A stretch of 64,000 bases of DNA, from assembly GCA_020698575.1 (NCBI GenBank), contig CM036239.1, forward strand, positions 51,733,263-51,797,262, given 5' to 3'. Below, one piece after another: positions 44,950 through 57,219 of this stretch; position 1 is the stretch's first letter, and each line of letters starts with the position of its first letter. Origin of the DNA: Bostrychus sinensis. Its lineage: Eukaryota; Chordata; Actinopteri; Gobiiformes; Eleotridae. The notes beneath the pieces are model-generated. The model was not told where the DNA came from. It worked only from the letters and a program-made list of their open reading frames with translations, and searched no databases. Made by a program: the position numbers and the translations under genes.

Positions 44950-46205
44950 TAGCCAGTCTTCCTTGTATTATCATTTTATGACTGGTGTAGGATCAAAGCA
45001 AGAGCATACGCCAAGTGGCCAAAACAAAATATTCAGATTTATAAAACCGTTCATACACACTCCTCAACATCTTCTCTAGTTGAGGCTGTGGTGCTGAAAC
45101 TTTTTATAGTTTTTGGTTTAATGTTTTTAGAAATTGGAGGCGGGGCAAGTCCATGAAGAGTTTTGTTGCAAAGAGCATGCTGCTTTTTTTTCTGATAAAA
45201 AAAAAATGAATGTGACGCACTGAACTCCCCTTTCCTTTTACTATGAGTTTTAGACACAAAAGAGAGGTTTGAAACTTAAAGAAGTGTGTTATTTAGATTA
45301 TATCAGATATCACTTTTGAGGATTTTCTTGTGCTGTTATTGAGTTTATATTAGATTAAAATATGATATGCGCTGGAAGCATCACTGCCTTCTGGTTATAC
45401 ACATGGAAGTAATGTTTATTGTACACGCTGTATCTGAGCATGTGTGTGTGTGTACAGAGGGAAGGTGTGTAAAGACACACAAATATAACATGTCTGTTCA
45501 GTCTCTTTTTGACACTGTGCTTCATTAAAATCAAACGGCTCTGATATGAAGCGTCTGTAGGAGTTGTTTATGCTCATGTCATTGATCATTGTCACGGATT
45601 CATCAGGGATCCTCTCTGCTTTATGTGAACGAGTGTGCATGGTTTCGAGCCTCTGAATTGTCAAGGAAACTGAGCAACATTGTAAAAAAACTTACTTACT
45701 TTTCTCTTTTTTACTCACTGCCTGCATGATTATCTCTTTTTATGTACTTTTGCCAAACATAAGAATACAACATTCAGCCAATACAAAACAAAAAGAACAA
45801 AGAAAAGAGCAAAGAAAGGACAATAACAGACAAATGACAAAACAAAAAACAAAAAGGATTTGAGGAGAAAATATTAGGCTGTGTGTAAAATCAGTAAAAA
45901 GGACAGATAATGATAATTACCATTATCATATATATTAACATAATAAATCAAGATAAAACAGCAACAATACTAATTATTATTCTCATCTTTTAAACCAAAG
46001 GAAAAAAATAGTAATGTAGGCATATAGATGATGGGAAGACACTGATAGTAACATGATGTAGTGTGAAACAGTTGTTGCAGTTACATGACTGTAGTGCTGA
46101 CAATAATGGCTACAGTGAGAACAATAAAACCAATATCAACAGACCGAACAATGACAATATCATAATTAAATGTATTTGTATCTGTATTTACCAAATTTGT
46201 CTAAT
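44950..46205. other. Unclassified DNA
   Basis: No gene is recognised. A short TG run lies at 45440-45452, and an A-rich stretch with AAAGAACAAAGAAAAGAGC lies at 45785-45865. Confidence 0.45.
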
Positions 46206-46214
46206 TAATCTAGA

Positions 46215-46647
46215 AATAAATAAATTAATAAATGCCCTCATTGACAAATAATTATTTAAACAGGTCAACAAATGGTAAAAAATATATACATTTTTTCAAT
46301 TGTCATTGGTTGATCTGGGCGAGTGATTTTGAATGATTTGATTTGATTGCTTATGTCTAACACGCCCCTTCATTTGAATTTCGGTGACAGAAATCAAGAA
46401 ATGAATAAATGTGGGAATAAATATAAGAGGAAAAAACAATAAATTAAATAAAGCAAACACAGCACAAATCAATAAACACAGAAATACTACAGAAAAAGTA
46501 TAATTATAGGCCTTTGTTTGTTTATTTATTTTAACCAAAATGTCTTTATTTTAAACATATATATTTTTATTTTATCATTTGTTGCCCTGTTTAAATAATT
46601 ATTTGTCAATGAAAGCATTTATTTATTAAATTAATTATTGATTGCTT
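46215..46647. mobile_element. Inverted-repeat element (MITE-like), about 430 bp
   Basis: The arms 46215-46292 and 46552-46647 mirror each other, including GACAAATAATTATTTAAACA against TGTTTAAATAATTATTTGTC, with a core of about 260 bases between. Target duplication not fixed. Confidence 0.75.
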
Positions 46648-46952
46648 TGGCAGTTTTGGTCCTCCATACTTGTCAGCCAAGATTTCCTATATTATGCTAC
46701 CTTTTATAGAGTAGTAGCTGTCTATAGTGTAGGATTATGGTAGAAGCATTAGAAATGTTATGGCAAAGTTTATAAAAATGTATTTTTGTAAGTTATATGT
46801 TGTCAGTATTGGTACAGTATATTTTTATACTGTGTACTAAAATCACTTTGTTACTGGGTTAAATCTTAGCGTGCTAAAACCTACCGAAGAGGTGCTATAG
46901 CCCCCTTAAAATTGGTCTAGCTATGCCCATGATCAGAACAGAATTCAGAATT

Positions 46953-47300
46953 AGGAGCAGCAGTAGCTCAGTCAGTAGAGACATTCACCCAATAACCCAA
47001 AGGTTGGTGGTTCAATCTCTCCTACCGGCAATGCATGTTGTCATTGTGTTCTTGGGCAAGACACTTCACCCAACTTGCCTGTCTGAATATATCAGTGTGA
47101 CTGTGTTTGGTGGTGGTCAGAGGGGCCGTTTGCGCATAATGGTAGCCACATTTCTGTCAATCTGTCCTAGCTGTGGCTACAGAAGTAGCTCACCACCACC
47201 AAGTGTGACTGATGAGTGAATGAATAATGCACCATATTGTAAAGCGACTTTAAGTGCCTCGAAAAGCTCTATATAAGACATTATTATTAATATTATTACA
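46953..47300 (+). mobile_element. tRNA-derived SINE, best copy
   Basis: The head GCAGTAGCTCAGTCAGTAGAG has an A box, and GGTTGGTGGTTCAATCTCTC the B box. The body has CAATGCATGTTGTCATTGTG and GGGCAAGACACTTCACCC. The 3' part is AAGCGACTTTAAGTGCCTCG, then AAAAGCTCTATATAAGACAT and an ATT tail to about 47297. RNA polymerase III promoter boxes lie within the head. It is the most complete of four copies here. Confidence 0.88.
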
Positions 47301-47581
47301 ACTGCTTGGATTTCAGGAATTGCTGATTCTCCACAATTCAGTCATTACATTTCATTTCACAGACACAGTGAGCACTTAATATAATTACTTTAGACCACAC
47401 AGCAGTTAACATTATTAGCAACAACACTCTTTAATGTTTTAACAACTTGTTGAGACTCTGTACTAGTGTCATTTTCACGACAATATGAGAGTGAATGGTT
47501 GTTTGTCAATGTGTCTAAGCATTGGCCCTGCGACAAACTAGTTCAGGGTCTACCCTAAAACAATATTTATGCCTTAAATCC
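47301..47581. other. Unclassified DNA
   Basis: No recognised feature. Confidence 0.45.
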
Positions 47582-48311
47582 CAAAGGTGGGAGTAAGAAA
47601 CTCGTGCAAGTCACAAGTAAGCATCAAGTCTTAACCTTCAAGTTACAAGCAAGCCCAAGTCAAGCTTTAAGAGATCAAGTCAGGTCCATTTTCTTTGCCA
47701 AGTAAGTCAAGTCTTTTGCTGCTTTTAGTCAGCAAGTTGTGTCAAGTTATACACATGTTTTTCAATTTCCCTACTGTGGGCTAAGGTTTATCGTATCATT
47801 TTGTTTTTGGCCAAACAGTTTTTACACTTTAAAAGTCAGACAGTAGTTATCACATACAATATCTGGCAACAAACTGTTTGCACAAACAGAAAGTTTAAAT
47901 TATTTTATAATGACTAAATCAAATTACAGTGCACTGCATTAGCAATGAATAAAGAAACACATTTGGCAGAACTTTGATGCTCAACTCCTCATGTGATGTG
48001 AGGCATTTGTATGATCCACAGAACTAGTGGCATGTTTAATGTGGCTATAATGTGTGTTCCACATGACATAAGTAAACACAAATGTGCACTTTTATACATG
48101 TATTTCTGCTTTAATGCATTTGTCACGCCCAAATTCATCCTGAATTTTCTGTAAAAACAAATAATTTCAGTAATTTAGCTCAAGTCTGAGTCAAGTCCAA
48201 AGTCATAAATAGCAAGTCAAAGCCAAGTTGAGCATTTTTTAAATATTTGTCAAGCAAGTCCTTAAAACTGTGACTTAAGTCAAATCATGTGACTCACGTC
48301 TCCCACCTCTG
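47582..48311. mobile_element. hAT-type MITE of AAGTC-rich type
   Basis: The left end CAAAGGTGGGAG and right end CTCCCACCTCTG are inverted. Flanking octamers TTAAATCC and CTAAATTC match at 6 of 8 positions. Subterminal DNA is dense in CAAGTC (left) and AAGTC (right) motifs, which in hAT elements are often transposase-binding sites. No coding capacity. Confidence 0.7.
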
Positions 48312-48960
48312 CTAAATTCAATCTCCCTGCAATACACTTCCTGACCCATCAGTTGAGAATCACTGTATTCCAAGGGATAATTATTTTCTTAGATAGAAAT
48401 CTGACAAGAATTAAATTCTAGTTGAACTTTGAAGTAACTTAACCAGAGTACATAAAAACCTGCTTAAAGAGCAACTCAACCCTGGCCCAGGCCTTACTCC
48501 GTCCACTACCAGAGACTGAAAGTGTAAAAGAAACTGTCTAAATCATATTATCCACCTCATATCTACATTTCTTGTAATCATCCCTCTAGTTTTCTTTGCA
48601 TTTTACTAATATCAAGTACTTACTGCATGAGTCCAAAAACACGCAGCACTGTGGCGCGCAGGCGGAGAGAAAAATGCCTGTGCGTCAATTCATTCATTTC
48701 AGAGTTTGTCAAATTTAATAATAATAAATCTTAAAATGAGTAAAAATTTGTTTGTAGGACTAATGCATAAGAACGCTGTCAAAATAGGCTTTCTGTAGTC
48801 CTTGGGTAGAATACTCTGTCTTTACACACTGGGGCATCCCTTGTGTTTGTGCTGCGATTAACTGTATAATGTTACACCAACAACAAGGATGATATAAAGT
48901 ATTTGTATTCTCATAATCACATGCTCATTTGGTTACTTTATTAGCCTACTTTATTACTTT
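48312..48960. other. Unclassified DNA
   Basis: No gene is recognised. Confidence 0.45.
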
Positions 48961-50720
48961 TAATTCTGGGGAGAACTAGCTGTGCACTCTGGGCAGTAGT
49001 GCTGGGTGACATTAATACTGATGGTGGATGTTTAATTAGCCTACAATCAGACACAGAACAGATGCAGCACAGGCAACTCCTGGCACAAGTCTGCGTGCAT
49101 GGATCTCATGAGGAGCGACCCTCTCACCTGTCCAGTTCTTACACAGTTCCTCTTGTGCCTCACGTTGCGGCATTGTTCAGGCATAATAAGTGCTACTCTA
49201 CAGCAGCATCAGTGCTAGTTTTAGCTCTCAAGCCGAGAACTGTCCCACATAGCAGTCGTCTCTGAGCCGAATCTGGCTTTTATGTGGCACCTTCGGCTGA
49301 CTGACCATCAGATTCTCAGTGTATGGGCCAGAGTCGGTTCACATATGAAAAACGTGTGCCTGTTATTAGTGAGTGAGACTACTGCTGGGCCAGAAGTGGG
49401 AGCAAGATGTGTGGCCCACAACCTGCACAACTGATGCAGGCCACAGACATGACAGAGGACAGTGGCACAGCAGCACAGTATCACTGCTGGCCTGGTAATG
49501 ACAAACAACGTCAGGCAGGTGTTTTTTTTTTTTTTACCTTAATGTAAAGACATTTCATTGGAATATAGCATGAGGAAACAGAGGGGCGGGGTATTGATTA
49601 AATATCACTACACAAAACACTAAACTCTAAATATAGTTATTGTTCTATCTGTTCTACAATATTTTTGATTGGACATATCAACCAGTTTTAGATTACTTAG
49701 CAAGGATGAGAGATTTATGCCTGTGAGAAACTGTCCCCGCCCGCCCGGGACACACTGACGTCAACACAAACTACTTTTCCTCACTGAGTTGCTGCTTGGT
49801 GATGTTGGTGATGTTGGTGATGTGACGCTGACAGTCTGGAGCTGTCACTTCACAGAGGCAACCTCTCGCTCTTAGTAACTTAAGTGGTCAGTTACAGTTT
49901 TGACTTTGTATCTTATTTATCTCTTCGTAGCTTTGTACCAATGGCATACATACATGTTTATAGGACCCAGTTTAGCTATTTAATAACTCAAAAACTGCTT
50001 TTTCAAACTGTATAATGATTTTAACCGTTATAATTTGGGTTACAATTGTAATGTTAACGTTAACCGGGTTTGTGTCTCTGAGATTCATTTATTGTTCTTC
50101 AATTGAAATTACAGTGGAGCTACACAAACATGTTATATTAAAACTTCTACTTAAAAAGAACAACTACAAGCTATTGCCAGAACTACATTTAAACCTCAGA
50201 ATACAGTACATGAACCGGATCCGGGCTAGAACCACTCACACTCTACTATCTAAACACAGTTATGTGAGCTGGATCCGGGCCAGAGGTGAACATGTCCGGT
50301 TTTGTGTCGGCATGCAGTGCTTGTGCCTGAACTGTTGTTAAAAGAGTACGGCACACAGTACTCAGGTCAACTTTGGGTCGCGGAACCGGGCGCATAGTGG
50401 GCCGGAGGAAACGTAAGGACGTGGGCCAAATCTACGCCAGATGAAATTTGCTGGGGTGGTGCGTATTGGAGGCTGGAGGCACATCCTCCCGCACCCCACA
50501 CAGCGCTCCACAAGTGCGAAGTGTTATGGCTTCCTAACCACAAAAAAAGTTGTTGTGGCACAGAGCAAGGCACCCCCTCAATACACCAAAAAGAAGTTAA
50601 CCCGGGGTGCTTCGCTGTGGCCCGCAGAGCCAGGCTTTGGCACTTTCACAGAAAAGGCACAGAGAAGCTCCCCAGAGACACACCACGGAGACCGCTTCAG
50701 TTTGACTTAATTCACCTGAT
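48961..50720. other. GC-richer stretch of unknown nature
   Basis: This stretch stands out from AT-rich neighbours. It contains GGATCCGGGC twice (about 50217 and 50271), repeats of GATGTTGGT at 49800-49818, and GGGCCAGA motifs. A plus-strand 108-codon frame (50015-50341, begins MILTVIIWVT) has a hydrophobic first 30 residues, then an Arg- and His-rich part and a Cys-rich end. A second frame lies at 50441-50769. Neither shows a domain I know. It could be a dead LTR or DNA element, or an unannotated exon cluster. Confidence 0.35.
49529..49541. repeat. Short poly-T run
   Basis: A homopolymer of about 13 T within the GC-richer stretch. Confidence 0.6.
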
Positions 50721-51500
50721 TTACAGATTTAAGTGTAGCTCTGATAATATTCTTCACTCATTCTCATAAAACAGTAACAATATGCCAGCTTACAAGAACC
50801 CATGGTCTGTAAGTCTGCAGAAGGCAATATATTAAGTAATACTTTCACAGACGGGCTGTAGTTGGTGTCTTGGTTAAAAAAGAAAATCTGCCCCCTCCCC
50901 CCAGAGTAAATATCAAAATACTACGTCACACTTGGCTGTCTGTAACGACTGAGCAGTAGTACCCACTGTTTGACCCTAGTAGGGAAGCACTCTGACAGTT
51001 TTCACCACAAAATGTGAATTTAGATGTTTTTTTACAAAATGGTCAAAGATGTTGACTTATTAATAGTTATTTAGTTTAGTTAGTTATAATAGTTATTTAT
51101 TAGACTTATTAGAAGTTGCTTATTAATTACAAAAGAATCTATACTTCGGTCTAATATGAGAAATGCAGTATATTTTGAATCTGTGTTGACAAAACCATTA
51201 TCAGTGCGAACAATGGTCAAGGATAAGGCAGCTGTTCAAAAGCAGCCCATCCTTATTATCAGTGTTAATAATTACAGTTACAGATAAGACCCAGAGCTGC
51301 TATGTACTGATGTTAAAACTCCATTTCTAGCAGTTGTCTTTGGAGAGCTGCTAACCCAAGAGGAGGAGGAAGAAAAACACTGCGGAGCATTTGGGCACTG
51401 TACAGAGGAGCAGGTATGTGGGAGAGAACAGCGAGTGAAAGGAAGACAAAAAGTAAAATTTGTAGAAGGCGGGTAGTAACGAGCTACATTTAGAGAAGTT
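50721..51500. other. Unclassified DNA
   Basis: No gene is recognised. Confidence 0.45.
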
Positions 51501-51504
51501 CTAT

Positions 51505-51900
51505 CCTCACATACTTTTTACTTCTACTTAATATAGTAATATTATTTTGATGTGACAGTATTTACCTATTACTAGATTATTTGACTTGTTTCAAGTTATT
51601 TCTTTCCTCTTTCAAATTTGTACTTATATCAAGCAAAATTATCTGCCAGTGGAGTAGATAAGGATTTTTTTTACCCCATTGGCAAATAATTTTTCTTAAA
51701 ATAGGTAAAACATGGCTTGAAACAAGGCAGAAATAACTTGAAACAAGTCAAATAATCTAGCCTAATAGCAAATAAATCCAATCTAGTAACAATTACTCAA
51801 ATTTAGATTAATAATTTGAATTCAAGTCATTTTATCTAATGCCGATAATGATTTTTTGCAGTGTACTTAAGTACGATGACTCTACCCACGTCTGTCTGTT
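51505..51900. mobile_element. Foldback MITE nested in a hAT-type MITE
   Basis: The inverted arms 51563-51602 and 51729-51769 share AGATTATTTGACTTGTTTCA. The right limit has TTTTTTGCAGTG, a frequent MITE end. The flanks (ACTTTTTACTTCTACTTAAT on the left and GTACTTAAGTACGATGACTC on the right) look like the two halves of the MITE family seen at 5129-5544. Confidence 0.6.
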
Positions 51901-52870
51901 ACCTCAGTGATAAGATAGAAAAGAAAAGTTAGAATATTTGGAAATGTGGTTTTCTTGTGCCGTACTTTGTTCCATTATAAAGAAGTGCTTTCTTTTTATC
52001 AATTTTTACAGTTTATTAATTAGAAATACCTGAATTTGTACATTATTTATATTTGTCGGTCTGTTTACATCAATAACATTACATAATGTTTTTAGTAATA
52101 TTTACTACTCAGTATTTTCCAGAAATGGGACAAAACACGTCCATGTACAATTAAATATACATGGAATATACATGAATACATTCAGAGTTTAAACATACCT
52201 ATAGACATACCCTAAAGAAAAAATAAATAAATAATGTGCATGGAGAAATACAGTCCATCTCAAAACAGTGAGAGGGTGCAATTAGTAACTGAATATAGTA
52301 AAAAAAAAAGTGCTGCCACGTCCTAAAAAACTAAAAAATAGAACTGCATAGAGTAAATTTGAGTTTTATCTTAGGCATCTTTAATCCAAAGTTCATGTCA
52401 CGGAGGGCAGGGGGCACAGTGACATTATTTTAACCCCTTTTTTTTAAGGGTTTTAATAATACAAGTATTTAAGACAATGAATTAACTAAATAGAAATGAA
52501 CCATTGATGGTAAAAGACCTTATTACGTCAAAGTAAATTCATAGTGTCTCATTTTCAAGCAGATTCTTTGCTTCACCTTTTTTTATTAAGTTTAATACTT
52601 GTGTCCTTTGTTAATGTCAACTCCATCAGACATTTATGAAAAGGTCATATTAGTAATAGTAATCTTAGCAGTAGTCAGTAATTATCAGTCACTGTTACAT
52701 GTATACACGTCTGAAAAAAAAAAATACAGTTTTTCAGTATTTTGAATCAGTTATTGTTTAATATTTCATATGTTGTGCCTATGAATGTCACATTTCACAT
52801 TTACTATCCTGTTGTTGCACTGCATGAATATACAGAAAATTTAATGATTGATGAATGATTTTTAAAAAGA
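51901..52870. other. Unclassified AT-rich DNA
   Basis: No gene is recognised. Confidence 0.45.
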
Positions 52871-52879
52871 TTTTTTTTT

Positions 52880-53490
52880 AAATACTGAAAAGATACTACA
52901 CTTGTACCACTAGTGTCACAAACAGCACCCCACCCTAAAAGGTGCTATAAAAATATATATTTTTTCTACTTTTTATAGGTTCAAAACTTTTATCAACCTC
53001 TTTCCCGATTAGAACTATACAAGTTGTATTGATCCTTTTAATATTTTTTGCCATAGGGTCATGTGTATTGAAAAAAGTACTCCATATTTCAGCGAGAAAG
53101 AAAAAAAAGAAAAAGAATTATTTTCCAAAAATAAAGAGCAAAGTGTTTTTTTTTGGTTTTTTTTTTTTTTTTGTTTTGGTTTTTTTTTTTTTTTTTTTGG
53201 GGGGGGGGGGGGGGGGGTAATGTTATTAGAGCCTTACATATGTCAATAATTTATAACAAAATGAATTCTGGTGCATTATTGTTTTGAGCAGTGCCTGTTT
53301 ATATGTAAAAAAATAAAATAAAAAAATCACACTTGTATCATTAAAGTCAATAACAGTTCCCAGTCCTAAAAAGAAAAATGAATACATATTTTTCCATTTT
53401 TAAAGGTTCAGATCTTTAATCAACTTCTCTCCTAATCTTAACTCTGAAAATTGCATTTATGCTTTAAATATTCTCTTGAATTTTGGGCCA
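52880..53490. repeat. Two diverged direct copies around a T/G tract
   Basis: About 52895-53050 and 53325-53475 are related in the same orientation (ACACTTGTACCACTAGTGTC against ACACTTGTATCATTAAAGTC, and TATCAACCTCTTTCCCGATT against AATCAACTTCTCTCCTAATC). Between them lies a T-rich run followed by about 19 G at 53199-53217. Confidence 0.65.
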
Positions 53491-54756
53491 AAATTGTTAC
53501 AAAACTGTGTAAACATGTTCACAAAGGGTTTTAGGGGAGTTTTTGAAATGTCAAATGATTCAATTTTCAACCTAGACGCTCAGATTAATATGGTATCATA
53601 GGGATCACATTATCTTATTTCTAAATTAAAGTAGGATGAAGAAATAACATTATAACAGAATTCAAAGGGACACTTTTGATCCTTCATGGTACAAGTGTGC
53701 AATGTTTGTGTTGCACAATGATGCAAAGGCTGAAATGAGAGCTGGAGTAAAAAAATTAAACTTGAGTCAAAAACATTACTATTTGGAGATTTTGATGCCT
53801 TTAACATTAAAACAACCAAAGAGTAACTGAACATGAAAGTAAAAAGTTCACAAAAGGGTGCCTAATGGTGTTAGAGGACATATATTCTGCAAAATTGACT
53901 TTTCCTCTCTTTCTCCCATGTTATAGCATTGTTCTCTCATTAAAAACATACTTGTAGTTGTGTTTTACTTTAGTCACACCTATTCGAGTAATCCTTTGAG
54001 TTTCTGAGGCATCAGAACGCTCACCTGCATGAACCTCCGCCTCTCCTACGAGGCCCCGCCTCCTCTAGGAAGCACAGACCAATTAAATACAGAGAATAAA
54101 TCTTATCTTTTTGCACGTCTTTATACATATTTACGTCACCTAAGGCATTTGGACGGTTAATATCAAGCCCTGGTTAAAATTCATAAAAATATTTTATGTT
54201 TGGTAGTTTTTGGCAGATGTCCAGTAGTTTAAGATTTATGAGATTTATGCCAAAAAAAAGAAAAAAGAAAAGAAAGAAAAAAATACTGGCATATGATGAT
54301 TTTATAGCGTTTTTTTTTTTTTTTTGTTTTTTTTTTTTTTTTGAGCGCATAGATTTTTGTACACAAGGGCCACAAAAGGGTGCAAAATTTATAAAAAGAG
54401 TATGCCAAAAAGTATGCCAAACATTTTCAGCAAAAATTCATGCCCCAAGCTCTAACGCAGCTAAAATGATCACCAAATGAAAAAAAAAAAAAAAAAAAAA
54501 AACTCAGGCTAATCTGTATTTAGGTCATGATAGTTAGTCATATCTTTGTTTTGTATATTGTACTGATGCTAATGCTAATTGTACCTGGCTCTTGGTTCTG
54601 GTTGAATGAATGATCTGTGTGCCTGTTGTCTGTTCCCTGTAATGCTCTTTGAAAAGGCCTGTTCAAAGTGTCCCGCTGCTGAAATAATGTGATTAATATA
54701 GTTCCAGGGCCACATACAGAGGAGTAGTCCCATGAGCAGAGGAGGCAGACTGGAAG
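53491..54756. other. Upstream region of the SLC26 coding start
   Basis: No exon is recognised apart from the leader just before the ATG. A pair of homopolymer stretches lies at 54311-54341 (T) and 54480-54501 (A). About 53880-54080 resembles part of the dispersed repeat at 21800-22340 and ends in a GCC-rich stretch (GAGGCCCCGCCTCCTC). Confidence 0.45.
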
Positions 54757-54872
54757 ATGAAGCAGTACGTGGTGGCCAGACCCGTTTACTCTGAGGAGAC
54801 CTTTGACGAGGAGCATGAGAAGGTCTACAGGCGGCGCAAGACCATCCTGGACCATGTCAGGCAGTACTTCAG
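54757..54872 (+). CDS. slc26a3: SLC26 anion exchanger (SLC26A3-like), first coding exon
   Basis: The exon encodes residues 1-38, beginning MKQYVVARPVYSEETFDEEH, and ends at a clear donor (AG before GTAAGG). SLC26 proteins exchange chloride for bicarbonate and other anions across the plasma membrane; SLC26A3 does this in the apical membrane of gut cells. The start QYVVARPVYS, and KTILDHV further on, are closest to SLC26A3 from what I know of the family; SLC26A4 is next best. The ATG is the first of this conserved frame. Possible acceptors AG lie at 54706-54707 and 54718-54719, so a non-coding first exon probably lies further upstream; I could not find it. The exon ends after the second base of a codon, which suits the next exon. 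Confidence 0.82.
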
Positions 54873-55490
54873 GTAAGGATATAACTTTTTAACATGAGAC
54901 CTGCACTGCAAATGTTTCATCAGCTCTGAAAAAATGAGACTCTGAGACTCTCATCTGGGCTTTATTCATAACTGTTTCTGACAGAGGGGGAACAACATTT
55001 TTTAACCAATCACACGTTCAGAACAAAGAGGGGTGGTCGCATTTGGATCAGGAAAAATTTCATTGGTTGAGTCCAACTCTTCATCAACTTCATCTTTATA
55101 CACTGGAGTAATGGCAGCGGCAAGTACGACTAGAAAGAGACCAATTCCACTTCAGTAGCTCCTACAACAAAAACTGCTAATACTACAACTACTGCTTCTA
55201 CTAAACTTGGGTAGTGGGCCTTTAACTTCAGAAGCTGTTTGTCTCAAACTTAGCTTTTCTCTCATTCTGAATAGATATCTCCACTTCAGAAGCACCCACA
55301 AGCAGCAGCAGCCCTGTCCATAACAAGATTGTGATAACTTTTACAGAGAATTATACAAGATATATTCTGTATGGTTCCTCGACAGATTTTTTTTTTTTTT
55401 TTTTTTTTTTGGCCTGTGTAATTTTGTAATAAAAAAAACACATTAAAAGGCTTTTGGCATTAATTTATTAATTACTGAAAGACAAAATAA
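54873..55490. other. Intron DNA, unclassified
   Basis: Start of a 3.4-kb intron. A T run lies at about 55387-55410. No further exon is seen. Confidence 0.5.
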
Positions 55491-55494
55491 AAAA

Positions 55495-56220
55495 CACACC
55501 TGATCAAAATTTTAAGACCAGTTGAAAAATTGCAAGAACTTACATTTTGCACTGTTGGATCTTAAGGAGGTTCTAAATGGAGCTTCAAAATGCAAAAAGA
55601 AGAAATGGAAGTGAGACAAAACATTTTTTGATTAAAAAATTGTTGAAAACAACAATTAAACTGAAATAGGCTGTTCATCAGCTGATCACAAGTTTAAGAC
55701 CATAGCTCAAAACGAAACAAAATCTCTCTCAAAACAGAAATAAAACTTTAATAAAGGACTCAGTAATGAGTAGCTCCACTGTTCTTGTCGATCACTTCAA
55801 AAATTCGTTTGGGCATGCTTGAAGCGAGAGGGGGAACATTGCTCCAAGTGGTGAAGACGGCTTCACAAAGGGCATCTGCTGTCTGGAAATGAGGTCCATT
55901 TTTGTAAACTTCCCTTGCCATCTATCCCCAAATGTTCTCTATTGGATTTAGATCAGGGGAACACAAAGGACAGTCCAAAAGAAGTCCTTTGTCAGCCAAG
56001 CATTGTGAACTGCAGCATTGTCCTGTTGAAAACCCAGTTATTACCACACAGACAAGGGCCCTTAGTCATGAGGGATGCCTGCTACAACATCTCCACACAG
56101 CCAGCTGCCGTTTGCCCCCATGCACAACCTGAAACTCTAATAATTCACTGAAGGAAAAAGCAGCCCAGTTCATGATGGCACTCTTTCCACTGTGCCGCAT
56201 AGAAAACACTCTCTTTTAGT
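55495..56220 (-). mobile_element. Tc1-like element, decayed, in the intron
   Basis: The left end region holds CTGATCAAAATTTTAAGACC, and GATCACAAGTTTAAGACCAT recurs at 55684-55703. The minus strand at 55990-55760 reads as broken transposase-like pieces, and CAATGTTCTCTATTGGATTT-type wording (55931) matches the region between transposase motifs in Tc1 elements. No frame longer than about 78 codons survives and the right end was not fixed. Confidence 0.5.
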
Positions 56221-57219
56221 CACATAATGTTTTTAAAGGTTGTAAAACACCGCTGTTTTAGAAGCAACCAAGACCGGTCTAAAAAAATACAAAAAGCATA
56301 ATATAGCCTCTTACGGAAAGTGGATAGATGGAAAATTTGACATAAAGTAAATCAAATTTAAACATAAAAAAAACAAATCTTCAGCTTTAAATAAGCTGAA
56401 AAAAAATGAATCAATACGGTACAGCGCTGCTTCAGCAACATTGCAGTTACTTTATATGACTTCATAATCAAACATTACACAGTATGTTGCATAACATTTA
56501 TTGGATGAGTACCTTCTTATCATTGGCCAACCATGTTTGATAAGTCTAAACAAAGAGTTATTAACATATATTCCACTTTTGCCGGAACTAAAAGAATAAA
56601 CAGCAGTATTTGCAGAAGATACAGTAAAGTATATAGTTTATTGGGTCATGTGATGAAAATATGTATATTATAAACTGGTACATTTAAATTATTCCTTCAT
56701 TCACCTTCTTCCACTTCCTGTTTGACGTCACAACGCTGGAAACAATCCCAATAACTATGGAGCTTAGGTGGGGTGCATCCTGGACAGTGGCCAGTTAGAC
56801 ACAGACAGACAACCATTCACTCTCACATTCATTCATTAGGGGCAATTTAGAGTCACCAATTCACCTAAAGGCTGGGATACACCAAACCAATGACTGGCAT
56901 CCAAAGAGGCAGGGCGACTGTTTTGTCTCCCCTGGTTGGCACAAAAAGTGGCTACAGTGCATTAGTTCTGTGCATGTGCAAAACGTAATAACTATTTACA
57001 ACAGCAGGCAGTACTAGTCTGATAATGAGCATCTGTAAATAAACGATATAATAATTATAATAAACTTTATCAGTGAATAATAATCATACATGTTATACTA
57101 AACACATTTTATTACAGTAATGAATTAAACAGACAGAATTATTGCAGCTGTTTGCCTCAGAGTGAGGATTATATTCATCTGCACAAGGCTAAAGCTAAGG
57201 TGAGATAACTGCAGCACAT
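56221..57219. other. Intron DNA with repeat fragments
   Basis: About 56755-56870 is a fragment of the repeat also seen at 44100-44360 (AATTTAGAGTCACCAATTC). The rest is unclassified. Confidence 0.45.

Noticed and set aside
52880..53220. Small protein with poly-Phe and poly-Gly
   Set aside because: It is a translation of T and G homopolymers.
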